From assembly GCA_050950065.1 (NCBI GenBank), contig JBMNGX010000005.1:90933-154932 (forward strand): a stretch of DNA of 64,000 nt. The letters are read 5' to 3'. Below, piece after piece: positions 17,508 through 25,609 of the stretch (its first letter is position 1; the number at the start of each line of letters is the position of its first letter). Origin of the DNA: JBAYOE01 sp050950065 (GTDB lineage: Bacteria > Spirochaetota > Spirochaetia > Sphaerochaetales > Sphaerochaetaceae). The translations under genes were made by a program, and so were the position numbers. Under the pieces are notes generated by a model. It ran no database searches. It was not told where the DNA came from and saw only the letters and a list, made by a program, of their open reading frames with translations.

Positions 17508-17536
17508 TTGACAAAAGTTGGTTGGTGGTGTAATTA
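17508..17536 (+). promoter_or_regulatory. tRNA-Asp promoter
   Basis: TTGACA (17508-17513), 17 bp, TAATTA (17531-17536); an alternative -10, TATACT, lies at 17535-17540 with a 21-bp spacer. The tRNA starts at 17552. Confidence 0.65.
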
Positions 17537-17551
17537 TACTATGCTAATAGT

Positions 17552-17625
17552 GAGGGTGTAGCGAAGTTGGTTATCGCGACGGCCTGTCACGCCGTAGATC
17601 GCGGGTTCGAGTCCCGTCATCCTCG
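17552..17625 (+). tRNA. tRNA-Asp (anticodon GTC)
   Basis: A 74-nt cloverleaf: acceptor GAGGGTG pairs with CATCCTC (one G-T pair), discriminator G; anticodon stem CGGC/GCCG around CTGTCAC, giving GTC; T-arm GCGGGTTCGAGTCCCGT. CCA is not encoded. A strong terminator follows. Confidence 0.95.
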
Positions 17626-17632
17626 ACTTTCA

Positions 17633-17660
17633 CCGCTCTGGAATCCCAGAGCGGTTTATT
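17633..17660 (+). terminator. Intrinsic terminator after tRNA-Asp
   Basis: CCGCTCTGG (17633-17641) pairs perfectly with CCAGAGCGG (17646-17654) around AATC, followed by TTTATT. The T-run is imperfect, so partial readthrough into mnmA 18 nt downstream is possible. Confidence 0.8.
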
Positions 17661-17678
17661 TATATATGGGAGGCTCAT

Positions 17679-18737
17679 ATGAGAGTCTTAGTTGGTCTAA
17701 GTGGAGGTATCGATTCAGCAGTCACTGCCCTTTTATTAAAAAAGCAAGGGTACGATGTTGTTGCTGCTACGATGTCTACATGGCGAGAGGGTAATCCTCT
17801 TAGTGGAAAATTATTAAAAGAGGCTTGTTTTGGTCCTAATGAGGCAGATGATATTGCTGAAGCGAAGAGGATAAGTAGCCTATTAGATATAGAGTATCAC
17901 GTTTTAGATTGTGCCAAAGAGTTTGAAAGAATCGTTTTAGAAGATTTCAAAAATGAGTATTTGGCTGGAAGGACACCCAATCCTTGTGTCTGGTGTAACG
18001 CCTTTATTAAATTTGGAGCTCTGCCTCAAATTGCCAAAGAAAAAGGGCTTGTGTTTGATAAATTTGCAACAGGACATTATGCCAATATAGTGAAAGTTGG
18101 AGATAGGTGGGCCTTAAAGAGGGGTAAAGATCATACTAAAGATCAAACTTACTTTCTTTATCGCCTTTCACAGCAACAACTTTCTCAAACACTTTTTCCT
18201 TTAGGTTCTTATACCAAAGAGGAAGTTAAAAAAATTGCTTATGAAAACAACCTTTTTACCAAAGAGAAAAAAGAGAGCCAAGATTTTTATGGGGGTGCTT
18301 ACAACGATCTACTGCATGTAGAGCCTTTACAAGGAAAGATTGTTGATACCGATGGGAAAGTGAAAGGGACTCACCAAGGGTATTGGAATTACACCATAGG
18401 TCAAAGAAGAGGTTTAGGTGTTTCTGCTGAGTATCCTTTGTATGTGATTGCCCTCGATGCTGAAAAAAACCAAGTAATTGTTGGCTATGAAGATCAAACT
18501 TTTCAACACACCTTAAAGGCTAGAGAAATAAACTGGATTGTTAAGCCAAATGGGGATAAGATAGAACTTGAAGCAAAGATAAGGTCAACAAGCAAGGCAA
18601 AAAAGGCACTTTTAATAATAGAAAGTGACCAAAGTGTTGAGATTAAATTTGCAGAGAGGCAAAAAGCTATCACACCAGGACAGTCTATCGTCTTTTATAA
18701 AGACGACATTGTTATTGGTGGGGCTTTGATAGATTAA
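17679..18737 (+). CDS. mnmA: tRNA 2-thiouridylase MnmA, variant lacking the second catalytic cysteine
   Basis: A 352-aa cytosolic enzyme that thiolates U34 of Lys/Glu/Gln tRNAs. The PP-loop GLSGGIDSAV is at residues 5-14, the first catalytic region reads NPCVWCN (about 101-107, with a CxxC), followed by DQTYFLYRL and YTIGQRRGLG. At the position of E. coli Cys199 (usual KDSTGICFIG) this protein reads KKESQDFYGG, with no cysteine. The CxxC plus the missing second cysteine suggests a different sulfur-transfer chemistry, perhaps iron-sulfur dependent (inference). GGGAGG precedes the ATG. Confidence 0.9.
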   Translation: MRVLVGLSGGIDSAVTALLLKKQGYDVVAATMSTWREGNPLSGKLLKEACFGPNEADDIAEAKRISSLLDIEYHVLDCAKEFERIVLEDFKNEYLAGRTPNPCVWCNAFIKFGALPQIAKEKGLVFDKFATGHYANIVKVGDRWALKRGKDHTKDQTYFLYRLSQQQLSQTLFPLGSYTKEEVKKIAYENNLFTKEKKESQDFYGGAYNDLLHVEPLQGKIVDTDGKVKGTHQGYWNYTIGQRRGLGVSAEYPLYVIALDAEKNQVIVGYEDQTFQHTLKAREINWIVKPNGDKIELEAKIRSTSKAKKALLIIESDQSVEIKFAERQKAITPGQSIVFYKDDIVIGGALID

Positions 18738-18754
18738 AAAGGGGGAACCTCTAG

Positions 18755-19570
18755 ATGAGACTTATTATCCAACCCGATTATAGGAGAATGACAAATTGGG
18801 CTGCACACTACATTGTTAAAGCTATTAATGATTACAAACCAACTGCAGATAGGCCCTTTGTATTGGGTCTTCCAACAGGATCTAGCCCATTAGGAACTTA
18901 CAAGAAATTAATCAAAATGAATAAGAATAAAGAGGTCTCATTTAAAAATGTTGTCACCTTTAATATGGATGAGTATGTGGGTTTAGATCCAAACCATCCG
19001 ATGAGCTACACTTATTTCATGCATAAAAACTTCTTTGATCATATCGACATTCCAAAAGAGAACATCAACATCCCCAACGGAAATGCTGAAGATCTACATC
19101 TAGAGTGTAAAGCCTACGAAGAAAAGATTGCCCAATATGGACATGTTAATCTTTTTGTTGGGGGCTTAGGTAAGGATGGACACATCGCCTTTAATGAACC
19201 TTACTCCTCATTAGATTCGGTAACTAGAGTCAAAACTTTAACTTTTGATTCAAGAAATGAAAATGCTCGCTTTTTTGATGGTGATATCAAAAGAGTTCCC
19301 AATAGAGCTATCACAGTGGGCATCAGAACGATTATGGAAGCTGATGAAGTGCTTCTTCTCATTAGTGGCTTTACTAAAGCACACGCATTGTGGGCAGCAG
19401 TAGAAGGACCAGTGAGCCACGTTTGGACTTGTAGTGCATTACAACTTCACAAAAGGGTTATCATTGCTACTGATGAAGAGGCAACAGCTGAATTAAAAGT
19501 TGGTACATACAAATACTTCAAAGAGGTTGAAAAGTACCACATTGAGACCGATTTCCCTATTGAAGATTAA
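18755..19570 (+). CDS. nagB: Glucosamine-6-phosphate deaminase
   Basis: Converts glucosamine-6-P to fructose-6-P and ammonia, feeding amino sugars into glycolysis. At 271 aa it matches the hexameric E. coli-type enzyme. Motifs: GLPTGSSPLGTYK near residue 38, the catalytic aspartate in FNMDEYVGL (about 69-77) and GLGKDGHIAFNEP (about 136-148) with the ring-opening histidine. It begins 17 bp after mnmA and may be cotranscribed; no nagA or amino-sugar transporter is nearby. Confidence 0.95.
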   Translation: MRLIIQPDYRRMTNWAAHYIVKAINDYKPTADRPFVLGLPTGSSPLGTYKKLIKMNKNKEVSFKNVVTFNMDEYVGLDPNHPMSYTYFMHKNFFDHIDIPKENINIPNGNAEDLHLECKAYEEKIAQYGHVNLFVGGLGKDGHIAFNEPYSSLDSVTRVKTLTFDSRNENARFFDGDIKRVPNRAITVGIRTIMEADEVLLLISGFTKAHALWAAVEGPVSHVWTCSALQLHKRVIIATDEEATAELKVGTYKYFKEVEKYHIETDFPIED

Positions 19571-20369
19571 GAGAATTAACAACTTCTATTAAAGTTGCTG
19601 GATCATCTGTCATCACACTATCAACTCCGAGTTCAAATAGGCGCCTCATCTCTTTTTCATCGTTGATTGTCCACACCTGAATCACCGATCCAATTTTGTG
19701 TAGATCATCAACAAATTTTTTGGTTATAACCTCAATGCCCCACTGTCTAACGGGAACTTGGAAAACTAAAGGTCTAAGAAGCTTCTCTTTTTTAGGCAAC
19801 AAGGAGAGTTTTTGTTTAAGCAAATAACTAACTACCTCTATGGTTGTCAAACTAGTTAAGATATTGGGATTAAGTTTTCTCATCATATTTAAATTTTTAA
19901 GATGAAAACTGGCACACAAAACTTTATCTATGCTGTTATTTTTAACAACTACTTTTTCAAATACCCCAACTATCTCTTTCTCTTTACTCTTTAAATCAAC
20001 GTTGAACCTTTGATTAGGAAAAGCGTTAAGAGCTTCATCGAGTGTTGCTAGTTTTACCCCTTTTTTTCTAAAGGGGAAAGTTTTTCCCCCATCAGGGGAG
20101 AAGGTGTAGCCAGCATCAAGTTTTTTCAACTCTTTTAAGGTGAAATCTTCAATTCTTCCACTTCCATCGGTGTTGCGATCCAGTGTCTCGTCGTGCCAAA
20201 TAACTATATGCCCATCTTTGGATAGATGAACATCGGTCTCAATAACATCAACTTTCATCTCTACTGCACTACCAAAGGCCTCTATAGTATTTTCTGGAAA
20301 GTTGTGGCTGTCGCCTCGATGTGCTACAACACGTGGCATTGGATTTAAGAAAGGGTAGTTTTTAATCAT
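19557..20369 (-). CDS. Glycerophosphodiester phosphodiesterase
   Basis: A 270-aa protein with the GDPD signature VVAHRGDSHNFPENTIEAF near the N-terminus and the metal/catalytic residues E-T-D-V-H and HDETLDRNTDGSG. It would hydrolyse glycerophosphodiesters to glycerol-3-phosphate and alcohol. There is no signal peptide, so it appears cytoplasmic. I chose ATG 20369 because AAAGGAT lies 7 nt upstream and it falls 4 nt after the trmJ stop, indicating coupling. The 3' end overlaps nagB convergently by 14 bp. Confidence 0.9.
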   Translation of the reverse strand: MIKNYPFLNPMPRVVAHRGDSHNFPENTIEAFGSAVEMKVDVIETDVHLSKDGHIVIWHDETLDRNTDGSGRIEDFTLKELKKLDAGYTFSPDGGKTFPFRKKGVKLATLDEALNAFPNQRFNVDLKSKEKEIVGVFEKVVVKNNSIDKVLCASFHLKNLNMMRKLNPNILTSLTTIEVVSYLLKQKLSLLPKKEKLLRPLVFQVPVRQWGIEVITKKFVDDLHKIGSVIQVWTINDEKEMRRLFELGVDSVMTDDPATLIEVVNSLNLQ

Positions 20370-20373
20370 CTTC

Positions 20374-21096
20374 TTATCCTTTATGAATCTTAAGCTTTTC
20401 AATCTTATGAAACATCTTTTCTAATCTTTTTGCCTCTTTTTCACTAAGGGAAGAGCGGGCTAAGATATCGTGGAAAAAGGTTTGAACCTCTTGTTGCTCC
20501 TCATGTTTAAAAAAGTTTATATTTTTTAATGAAGAGCTTATTTTTGCACTCACCTCTAAAAGGCGATTGTTTGTAATTGGGTTAAACCCCTCAATTGTAT
20601 TTAATTGAGTGTAGAGGGTGTAACTTATTATTTGAACTGCATGACTTAAATTTAAAGAGGGAAAACTCTCATCGGTGGGGATATTTACAGTAGTGTGACA
20701 CAAAGACAAATCGGCATCACTAAGACCATCACTTTCAGGACCAAAAACTATTGAGATTTCTCCTTCTCCTAATTTGTTTATATGAGAAGCCAATTGATTT
20801 GGATTTAAGGCAAAGTATTTACGAAACTTTCCTCGGCGACGAGAAGTTGCAACTACAAAAATGCTATTTTCAATTGCACTTTTTAAATCTTTAAACCTTT
20901 TACTGTTTTGATAAACATCGTAAGCATGGATTGCTAAAGCCTTAATACGATCCTCGTCATAAACATTATTACCAGTTATAATGAGTTTTGTAATTCCCAT
21001 TGTCTTCATCGCTCGACACACAGATCCTATGTTTTCCCCTTTTTGGGGGTTTACTAAAACAATGTTTATTCTCTTAAGACTCTCTGCTGGTCCCAT
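20374..21096 (-). CDS. trmJ: tRNA/rRNA 2'-O-methyltransferase, TrmJ-like SPOUT family
   Basis: A 240-aa protein. SPOUT signatures: INIVLVNPQKGENIGSVCRAMKTMG at the N-terminus, then IVFGPESDGLSDADLSLC and IPTDESFPSLNLSHAVQI, which forms the knotted AdoMet site. The extended C-terminal helical region is typical of TrmJ, which methylates tRNA position 32; another RNA target cannot be excluded. I take ATG 21096 as start: a minus-strand promoter ends 8 nt before it, and the longer frame would run into the divergent gene at 21153. Confidence 0.85.
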   Translation of the reverse strand: MGPAESLKRINIVLVNPQKGENIGSVCRAMKTMGITKLIITGNNVYDEDRIKALAIHAYDVYQNSKRFKDLKSAIENSIFVVATSRRRGKFRKYFALNPNQLASHINKLGEGEISIVFGPESDGLSDADLSLCHTTVNIPTDESFPSLNLSHAVQIISYTLYTQLNTIEGFNPITNNRLLEVSAKISSSLKNINFFKHEEQQEVQTFFHDILARSSLSEKEAKRLEKMFHKIEKLKIHKG

Positions 21097-21104
21097 AGAA
21101 ACTC

Positions 21105-21133
21105 TTAATAACAGATATTGCAGTATTTTCCAA
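21105..21133 (-). promoter_or_regulatory. trmJ promoter, leaderless type
   Basis: Minus-strand TTGGAA (21128-21133), 17 bp, TATTAA (21105-21110), then 8 nt to the ATG at 21096. No Shine-Dalgarno is present. Confidence 0.6.
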
Positions 21134-21146
21134 GCTGAATTATAGT
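21118..21146 (+). promoter_or_regulatory. Promoter of the AI-2E-type exporter gene, leaderless type
   Basis: TTGCAG (21118-21123), 17 bp, TATAGT (21141-21146), then 6 nt to ATG 21153, so the A of the ATG is the expected first transcribed base. It interlocks with the divergent trmJ promoter. Confidence 0.65.
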
Positions 21147-21152
21147 AAGACA

Positions 21153-22265
21153 ATGGTAGAAACCGTAGAAAAGAAAAAAGATTCAGGAAAAACAGCTCTC
21201 ATAGTGATTGCCCTAATTTTAGGGATGGCAACGCTAAAAATAGCGCAAACTGTCACTCTTCCACTTGGAATTTCTCTGTTTATTTTCCTTTTACTAAACC
21301 CATTATTAAACCGCCTTGAAAAATTAAAAGTTCCTAGATGGATTGGAGTAGTGATTGCTATGTTGCTTTTACTACTAATTTTCCTAGTAGCTGGGTGGTT
21401 CACCTTTTTCACCATCGATCGTTTAATGCAACGCCTGCCAATGTACATTAGGCGTTTTGTAGTAATTGATGCATGGGTTGCTGAAAAGTTGGGTCTTGAG
21501 GCGGGAACTAGTTTCTTAACTTATATAAACTTTGATTGGCAGGGGTTAATTATTAGCTCTCTTTCATCTGTTAGCGGAAAAGCTTTTAACATTATCTCCA
21601 AAGCCTCTTTAATTTATATCTTTGTCCTCTTTTTGTTGCTGGAACGTCAATCTTTAATTCCAAAACTAAAGGTAGCAGCTCCTCATGGGAAGGGGATGAG
21701 AATTGCCGTTTTGTTTGAACGGGTAAATAGACAAGTTTCTCGTTATCTTATGCTTAAGGCCCTTATCAGCATTGCAACAGGTGTTTTGTTTTACTTAGCA
21801 GCTTTAGCTACTGGGTTAGATTTTGCCATCATGTGGGGGGTTTTGGCCTTTGCTTTAAACTTCATCCCCAGTATTGGTTCTATCATAGTGACTGTCTTAA
21901 CAATAGTAATGGCAATCTTACAGTTCTTCCCAAATTGGGCTTCAGTATTTTATGTAGCTATTTTAATGATTTCAATTCAAACTGTTTTAGGAAATATTCT
22001 AGACCCTCGAATTCAAGGGGTTCAACTAAACTTAAGCCCCTTTGTTATCTTAGTCTCACTTTCGTTATGGGGCTTTATTTGGGGGGTAGCGGGGATGTTC
22101 TTAGCAGTTCCTATGACTAGTATCACCCAAATTCTCTTTGCTAATATTGATTCGTTAAAGCCATTTGCTGTGATGATAGGCAGTGGAAAATCTTATCGAA
22201 AAGTTATGGAAGAGAAAGAGAGGCGAAGAGCTGCCCGTAACGAAAAGCGTAAACAAAACAGCTAA
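21153..22265 (+). CDS. AI-2E family (PerM/TqsA) membrane protein
   Basis: A 370-aa protein with seven or eight hydrophobic helices: TLPLGISLFIFLLLNPLLNRLE near residue 30, a variable soluble stretch, then the conserved FALNFIPSIGSIIVTVLTIV region and GNILDPRIQGVQLNLSPFVIL, both hallmarks of the family. Members act as small-molecule exporters (autoinducer-2, indole) or Na+/H+ antiporters; the substrate is unknown here. The C-terminus is strongly basic (ERRRAARNEKRKQNS). No ribosome-binding site; the promoter position suggests a leaderless mRNA. The stop overlaps the convergent DMT gene by 4 bp. Confidence 0.85.
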   Translation: MVETVEKKKDSGKTALIVIALILGMATLKIAQTVTLPLGISLFIFLLLNPLLNRLEKLKVPRWIGVVIAMLLLLLIFLVAGWFTFFTIDRLMQRLPMYIRRFVVIDAWVAEKLGLEAGTSFLTYINFDWQGLIISSLSSVSGKAFNIISKASLIYIFVLFLLLERQSLIPKLKVAAPHGKGMRIAVLFERVNRQVSRYLMLKALISIATGVLFYLAALATGLDFAIMWGVLAFALNFIPSIGSIIVTVLTIVMAILQFFPNWASVFYVAILMISIQTVLGNILDPRIQGVQLNLSPFVILVSLSLWGFIWGVAGMFLAVPMTSITQILFANIDSLKPFAVMIGSGKSYRKVMEEKERRRAARNEKRKQNS

Positions 22266-23161
22266 CTCTCTTTAACTTCTTCAACTATAATACTGCCAGC
22301 AGTCCCCAATAAAACAATTAAAGAGCCAACTAATAAAGTTGTGCTGAAGATATCAAACATTAGAAAATCTAAAACTACCGAAGTTAGTATTTGAGCAGAA
22401 CTAAGAAGTAGGGCGTTATAAAGAGTTGGAATTCTTCCGATGACAAAATTAGAACCAACAACAACTAAGATTGCTAACAATCCTCCCCCATAAATAATTG
22501 AAAAAGAGAGCTTTGGCAAATTAGCAGCTGAATTTATAATATCTGAGGGTGAGAAGAATAAATAAACAATTAAGGCGACAATAAGACCACTAAGGACGTT
22601 GTTGCGAGCACTAAATAAATTACCTTTGAGGCGAGCTAGTTTTGCATTATAAACCATCTGAATCATCGTAATGACACCAGTAGCAATACCTATGATTATA
22701 TAGAGTATTGAGTAAGCTCCTCCCCCTAGCGACATGATGATTATTCCAATTAAACTGATTGCTAAAAGAATTACTTTTCTTTTGTTTAGTTTGTAGGTTT
22801 TAGCTCCCATAAAGCCAAATAAATCAAACAACAAAGAGCCCAATGATTGCCCAAAAACAGCAGTAGCCATTGATAATGAGGCTCCAATGTTAATAATAGT
22901 GATGTAATTGGAATTTAGTATGAGAAAGCCAAAGATGCCCCCACCGTAAAGATACCAAGGAGCTTTTTGTCTTGTTGGCTTTCCTTTAGTAAATCGTAAA
23001 ACAATAAGAATAAGAGTTATTACAACTATTCCAATAAGGTGGTTGATTATAAAAGAAAGAGCCATCGAAGTCTCTTGCCCTAAGATGGTGTTTAAAACCA
23101 CCATTACACTAATTAAAGAGCCAATGGATAAAGCTACAAGGTAATTGCCAAAATTGTGCAT
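22262..23161 (-). CDS. DMT superfamily transporter, fused DUF606/YdcZ-type repeats
   Basis: About 299 aa with around ten hydrophobic helices in two similar halves, each beginning with a GNYLVALSIGSLISVMVVLN-like or GIATGVITMIQMVYNAKL-like segment. This is the architecture of a duplicated DUF606 (DMT-type) transporter; the substrate is unknown. Two starts are possible: ATG 23188 (308 aa) or ATG 23161. I prefer 23161 because an extended -10 (TGC followed by TACACT, 23168-23173) ends 6 nt upstream and residues before it are non-conserved in style. Confidence 0.75.
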   Translation of the reverse strand: MHNFGNYLVALSIGSLISVMVVLNTILGQETSMALSFIINHLIGIVVITLILIVLRFTKGKPTRQKAPWYLYGGGIFGFLILNSNYITIINIGASLSMATAVFGQSLGSLLFDLFGFMGAKTYKLNKRKVILLAISLIGIIIMSLGGGAYSILYIIIGIATGVITMIQMVYNAKLARLKGNLFSARNNVLSGLIVALIVYLFFSPSDIINSAANLPKLSFSIIYGGGLLAILVVVGSNFVIGRIPTLYNALLLSSAQILTSVVLDFLMFDIFSTTLLVGSLIVLLGTAGSIIVEEVKES

Positions 23162-23271
23162 AAAGGTAGTGTAGCACACTAATTTCATTTTTAGATAGCG
23201 ATAGTGAGTTGAAATAGGGAGTCTAAATCGACTACCCTGTTGTTTGATTAATTGAAAAGAGGTGTCTATTA

Positions 23272-23793
23272 ATGTCTAACATTACTGTTGTTATTGGGGG
23301 GTCTCGTAGTGGTAAAAGTTTGTATGCAGAAAAAGTAGCAACTCAATTGGGCGATAAGAGAATCTACTTGGCAACAGCAGAGGTTGTCGATTCAGAGATG
23401 CAAAAGAGAGTTGAGAGTCATCGTAAACAACGTGAAGGACTATTTTATAAAACAGTTGAAGAGGCAATAGATGTTGCCAAAGCTCTCTCTGAAATTGAAG
23501 ATCCAAATGATATTGTTTTAATTGATTGTATTGGAACTTGGTTGGGTAACTTAGTATTTCACCAAGGAATTAAAACTAACTACGACGAAATTGAAAAGTT
23601 CTTTACCTATTTAGAGAAAACAGAACAACAAATTGTGATAGTGACCAACGAAGTTGGACAAGGTTTATCTCCTAGTGATTCACTAGGGCGTCATTACAGA
23701 GACCAGTGTGGTTTTATAAATCAGCGACTAGCAAAGATTGCAAATAGAGTGTTTTTTGTGACAGCTGGTATTGCTCAGATTATAAAGGGTTAG
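23272..23793 (+). CDS. cobU: Adenosylcobinamide kinase/adenosylcobinamide-phosphate guanylyltransferase
   Basis: A 173-aa cytosolic enzyme that phosphorylates and then guanylylates adenosylcobinamide, the salvage step to cobalamin. The P-loop GGSRSGKS is at residues 8-15, followed by RIYLATAEVVDSEM, RVESHRKQR with the guanylylated histidine, and VTNEVGQGLSPSDSLGRHYRD near residue 122. It is isolated from other cob genes here, so it may serve salvage of imported cobinamide. AAAGAGGTG precedes the ATG. Confidence 0.93.
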   Translation: MSNITVVIGGSRSGKSLYAEKVATQLGDKRIYLATAEVVDSEMQKRVESHRKQREGLFYKTVEEAIDVAKALSEIEDPNDIVLIDCIGTWLGNLVFHQGIKTNYDEIEKFFTYLEKTEQQIVIVTNEVGQGLSPSDSLGRHYRDQCGFINQRLAKIANRVFFVTAGIAQIIKG

Positions 23794-23885
23794 AGAATAA
23801 ACAGCTTTGCCTCTTAGAGTGATAGCTATTTTTATCTCTTTTTGATAAAGTAGCGCCAAACAAAATTTAAAGGGTTAATAAAAGT

Positions 23886-24494
23886 ATGCAAAAAATTGTG
23901 TGTATGGATTTAGAGGGGGTTTTAGTCCCAGAGATTTGGATTAACTTTGCCGAAAAAACAAAGATTGAGAAACTAAGATTAACTACACGCGATATTGCTG
24001 ATTACGATGTGTTGATGCAAGGGCGTCTTGAAATCTTAGATCAACACAATTTCACTTTAGAAGATATCCAAGATGTTATTAGAGAGATGGATCCTTTAGA
24101 GGGTGCTAAAGAGTTTTTAGATGAGCTTAGATCTAAGAGTCAACTAATTATCCTTAGCGATACCTTCACTGAGTTTGCATCCCCTCTAATGGAAAAACTT
24201 GGTTGGCCAACCCTATTTTGTAACAGTTTGGTTCTCGACTCTAATCGAAAGATTGTTGATTACAAGTTAAGACAAAAAGATGGAAAGTATTACGCAGTTC
24301 AAGCTTTGAAAGGAATTAACTACAAAGTTTTAGCTGCTGGAGATTCTTACAACGACTTAACAATGATCAAAGAGGCAGATCAAGGGGTCCTCTTTAGAGC
24401 TCCCCAACAAATTATTGATGATTACAGCCACCTTCCTAGTGCAGTTGAATACTCCGATTTGATGAAAATAATCGATAATTTTTTAATGTCCTAA
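23886..24494 (+). CDS. thrH: ThrH-type phosphoserine phosphatase/homoserine phosphotransferase
   Basis: A 202-aa HAD-superfamily enzyme closely resembling Pseudomonas ThrH: the opening DLEGVLVPEIW carries the D-x-E nucleophile variant, followed by TTRDIADYDVLMQGRL, ILSDTFTEFA (motif II), KYKLRQKDGK-like DYKLRQKDGK, and AAGDSYNDLTM (motif III/IV). Characterised ThrH dephosphorylates phosphoserine and can transfer phosphate to homoserine, so it may serve serine and threonine synthesis. Start ATG 23886; AAAGGG lies about 13 nt upstream, a weak fit. Confidence 0.9.
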   Translation: MQKIVCMDLEGVLVPEIWINFAEKTKIEKLRLTTRDIADYDVLMQGRLEILDQHNFTLEDIQDVIREMDPLEGAKEFLDELRSKSQLIILSDTFTEFASPLMEKLGWPTLFCNSLVLDSNRKIVDYKLRQKDGKYYAVQALKGINYKVLAAGDSYNDLTMIKEADQGVLFRAPQQIIDDYSHLPSAVEYSDLMKIIDNFLMS

Positions 24495-24503
24495 AGTGTG
24501 TGA

Positions 24504-24531
24504 CGATTTTACTTGACGTATAGTAAAATCG
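24504..24531. other. 10-bp inverted repeat between thrH and the DksA-like gene
   Basis: CGATTTTACT (24504-24513) and AGTAAAATCG (24522-24531) are perfect inverse copies around an 8-nt loop. It begins 10 nt after the thrH stop and no strong T-run follows, so it could be a weak terminator or an operator for the DksA-like gene 50 nt downstream. Confidence 0.5.
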
Positions 24532-24581
24532 CATCCATCTTTATGGGTACTATTTTATATCTGGTTTCAGAGGTGTCGGAT

Positions 24582-24947
24582 ATGGGCGAAGATTTTAATG
24601 CGGAAATGGAAAAACAACTTTTAGAAGCTCGAAAAGAGATTCTTGAAAGCCTTGCCGCTGAGGATGCAGATTTCAGAGCAATGATTAACTCAATGGGAAC
24701 AAAAGACCTAGGAGACATTGCTGCTGATGATATAGCAAGTAAGAAAATGGAAGCTTTGAATCTACACGCAGCAAAGAGGCTTCAAAGTATTGAATCGGCC
24801 TTAACACGATTACGCAATGGCCGTTACGGTGTTTGTCTTCAATGTGGCGAAGTAATACCCAAAGAGCGCCTTAGGGCGATTCCTTGGGCAGTGTTATGTA
24901 TTAAATGTAAAAGTGGCCAAGAGGGTCAAAAAAGGAAGATGTGGTAG
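24582..24947 (+). CDS. DksA/TraR-family zinc-finger protein
   Basis: A 121-aa protein: an N-terminal coiled-coil (residues 1-75, EMEKQLLEARKEILESLAA), then RNGRYGVC and a zinc finger with C-x2-C, 17 residues, C-x2-C (CLQCG ... CIKC). DksA-family proteins insert their coiled-coil tip into the RNA polymerase secondary channel and, with ppGpp, tune rRNA and amino-acid promoters. It is slightly shorter than E. coli DksA (151 aa). I chose ATG 24582, 5-6 nt after AGAGGTG; an in-frame start at 24513 would sit inside the inverted repeat. Confidence 0.88.
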   Translation: MGEDFNAEMEKQLLEARKEILESLAAEDADFRAMINSMGTKDLGDIAADDIASKKMEALNLHAAKRLQSIESALTRLRNGRYGVCLQCGEVIPKERLRAIPWAVLCIKCKSGQEGQKRKMW

Positions 24948-24949
24948 TT

Positions 24950-25606
24950 TTAACTAAAAAATGGGTTAAACTTTATCTCATCTTCAATTGTTGAACTTGT
25001 TCCGTGACCTGGATAAACTTTTGTCTTTTTTGGTAGGACAAATAGTTTCTCCTTAATCGATTTTAGAATTTCATCGGGCCTACTTTCTGGTAGGTCCGTT
25101 CTTCCAACTGTGCCAGCAAATAAAGTATCCCCACTAAAAACTCTCATATTCTCTTCATCATAAAGGGCAATTGAGCCAACAGTGTGCCCAGGGGTCTCTA
25201 TTACCAACAAATTACACCCCTTAATAATATCACCATCTTTAAGAAAGTGAGTTGCCTCTGGGACACTTATGAACATTGAAAGGGGGACTTGTTTTTGGGT
25301 TGGGTCAATTGAGATTGCTTTAGCACGCATCTCTTTAGTAGCCTCTTTTTTCAAATAGGGAGCTTCAGTTTTACCAATATAGATAGGAGTTTTAGGATAC
25401 TTGTCAACAATTGGTGCAATTCCTAAAACATGGTCCCAGTGGGAGTGAGTCAAAATAATTGCCTCAATCTCCAAGTTTCTTGAACTAGCAAATTCAATTA
25501 TTTTATCTCCATCAAATCCTGGATCAATTACCCAAAGCTTTTTATCGGTGTGAAGTAAATAGCAGTTAGTTGCATATGGACCAAGTTGCAAAACATCTAA
25601 GTTCAT
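24950..25606 (-). CDS. Metallo-beta-lactamase-fold hydrolase (glyoxalase II-like)
   Basis: A 218-aa cytosolic protein. The metal site is complete: THSHWDH (about 55-61), a histidine in ETPGHTVGSIAL (about 135), the bridging Asp in FSGDTLFAG (about 154-162) and the final histidine in VYPGHG (about 198). These fit the hydroxyacylglutathione-hydrolase-like group; without a glutathione context the thioester substrate is unknown. ATG 25606 lies just after GGAGTAGGTG, 4 nt after the upstream gene's stop, so the two are translationally linked. Confidence 0.9.
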   Translation of the reverse strand: MNLDVLQLGPYATNCYLLHTDKKLWVIDPGFDGDKIIEFASSRNLEIEAIILTHSHWDHVLGIAPIVDKYPKTPIYIGKTEAPYLKKEATKEMRAKAISIDPTQKQVPLSMFISVPEATHFLKDGDIIKGCNLLVIETPGHTVGSIALYDEENMRVFSGDTLFAGTVGRTDLPESRPDEILKSIKEKLFVLPKKTKVYPGHGTSSTIEDEIKFNPFFS

Positions 25607-25609
25607 CAC

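Noticed and set aside
23214..23240. Imperfect hairpin (AGGGAGTC ... GACTACCCT) upstream of cobU, considered as a cobalamin riboswitch
   Set aside because: Too short and without the B12-box; the cobU gene has its own Shine-Dalgarno just after it.
23817..23847. Weak hairpin with a following T-run after cobU
   Set aside because: Stem of 4 + 4 bp with a mismatch; too weak to call a terminator with confidence.
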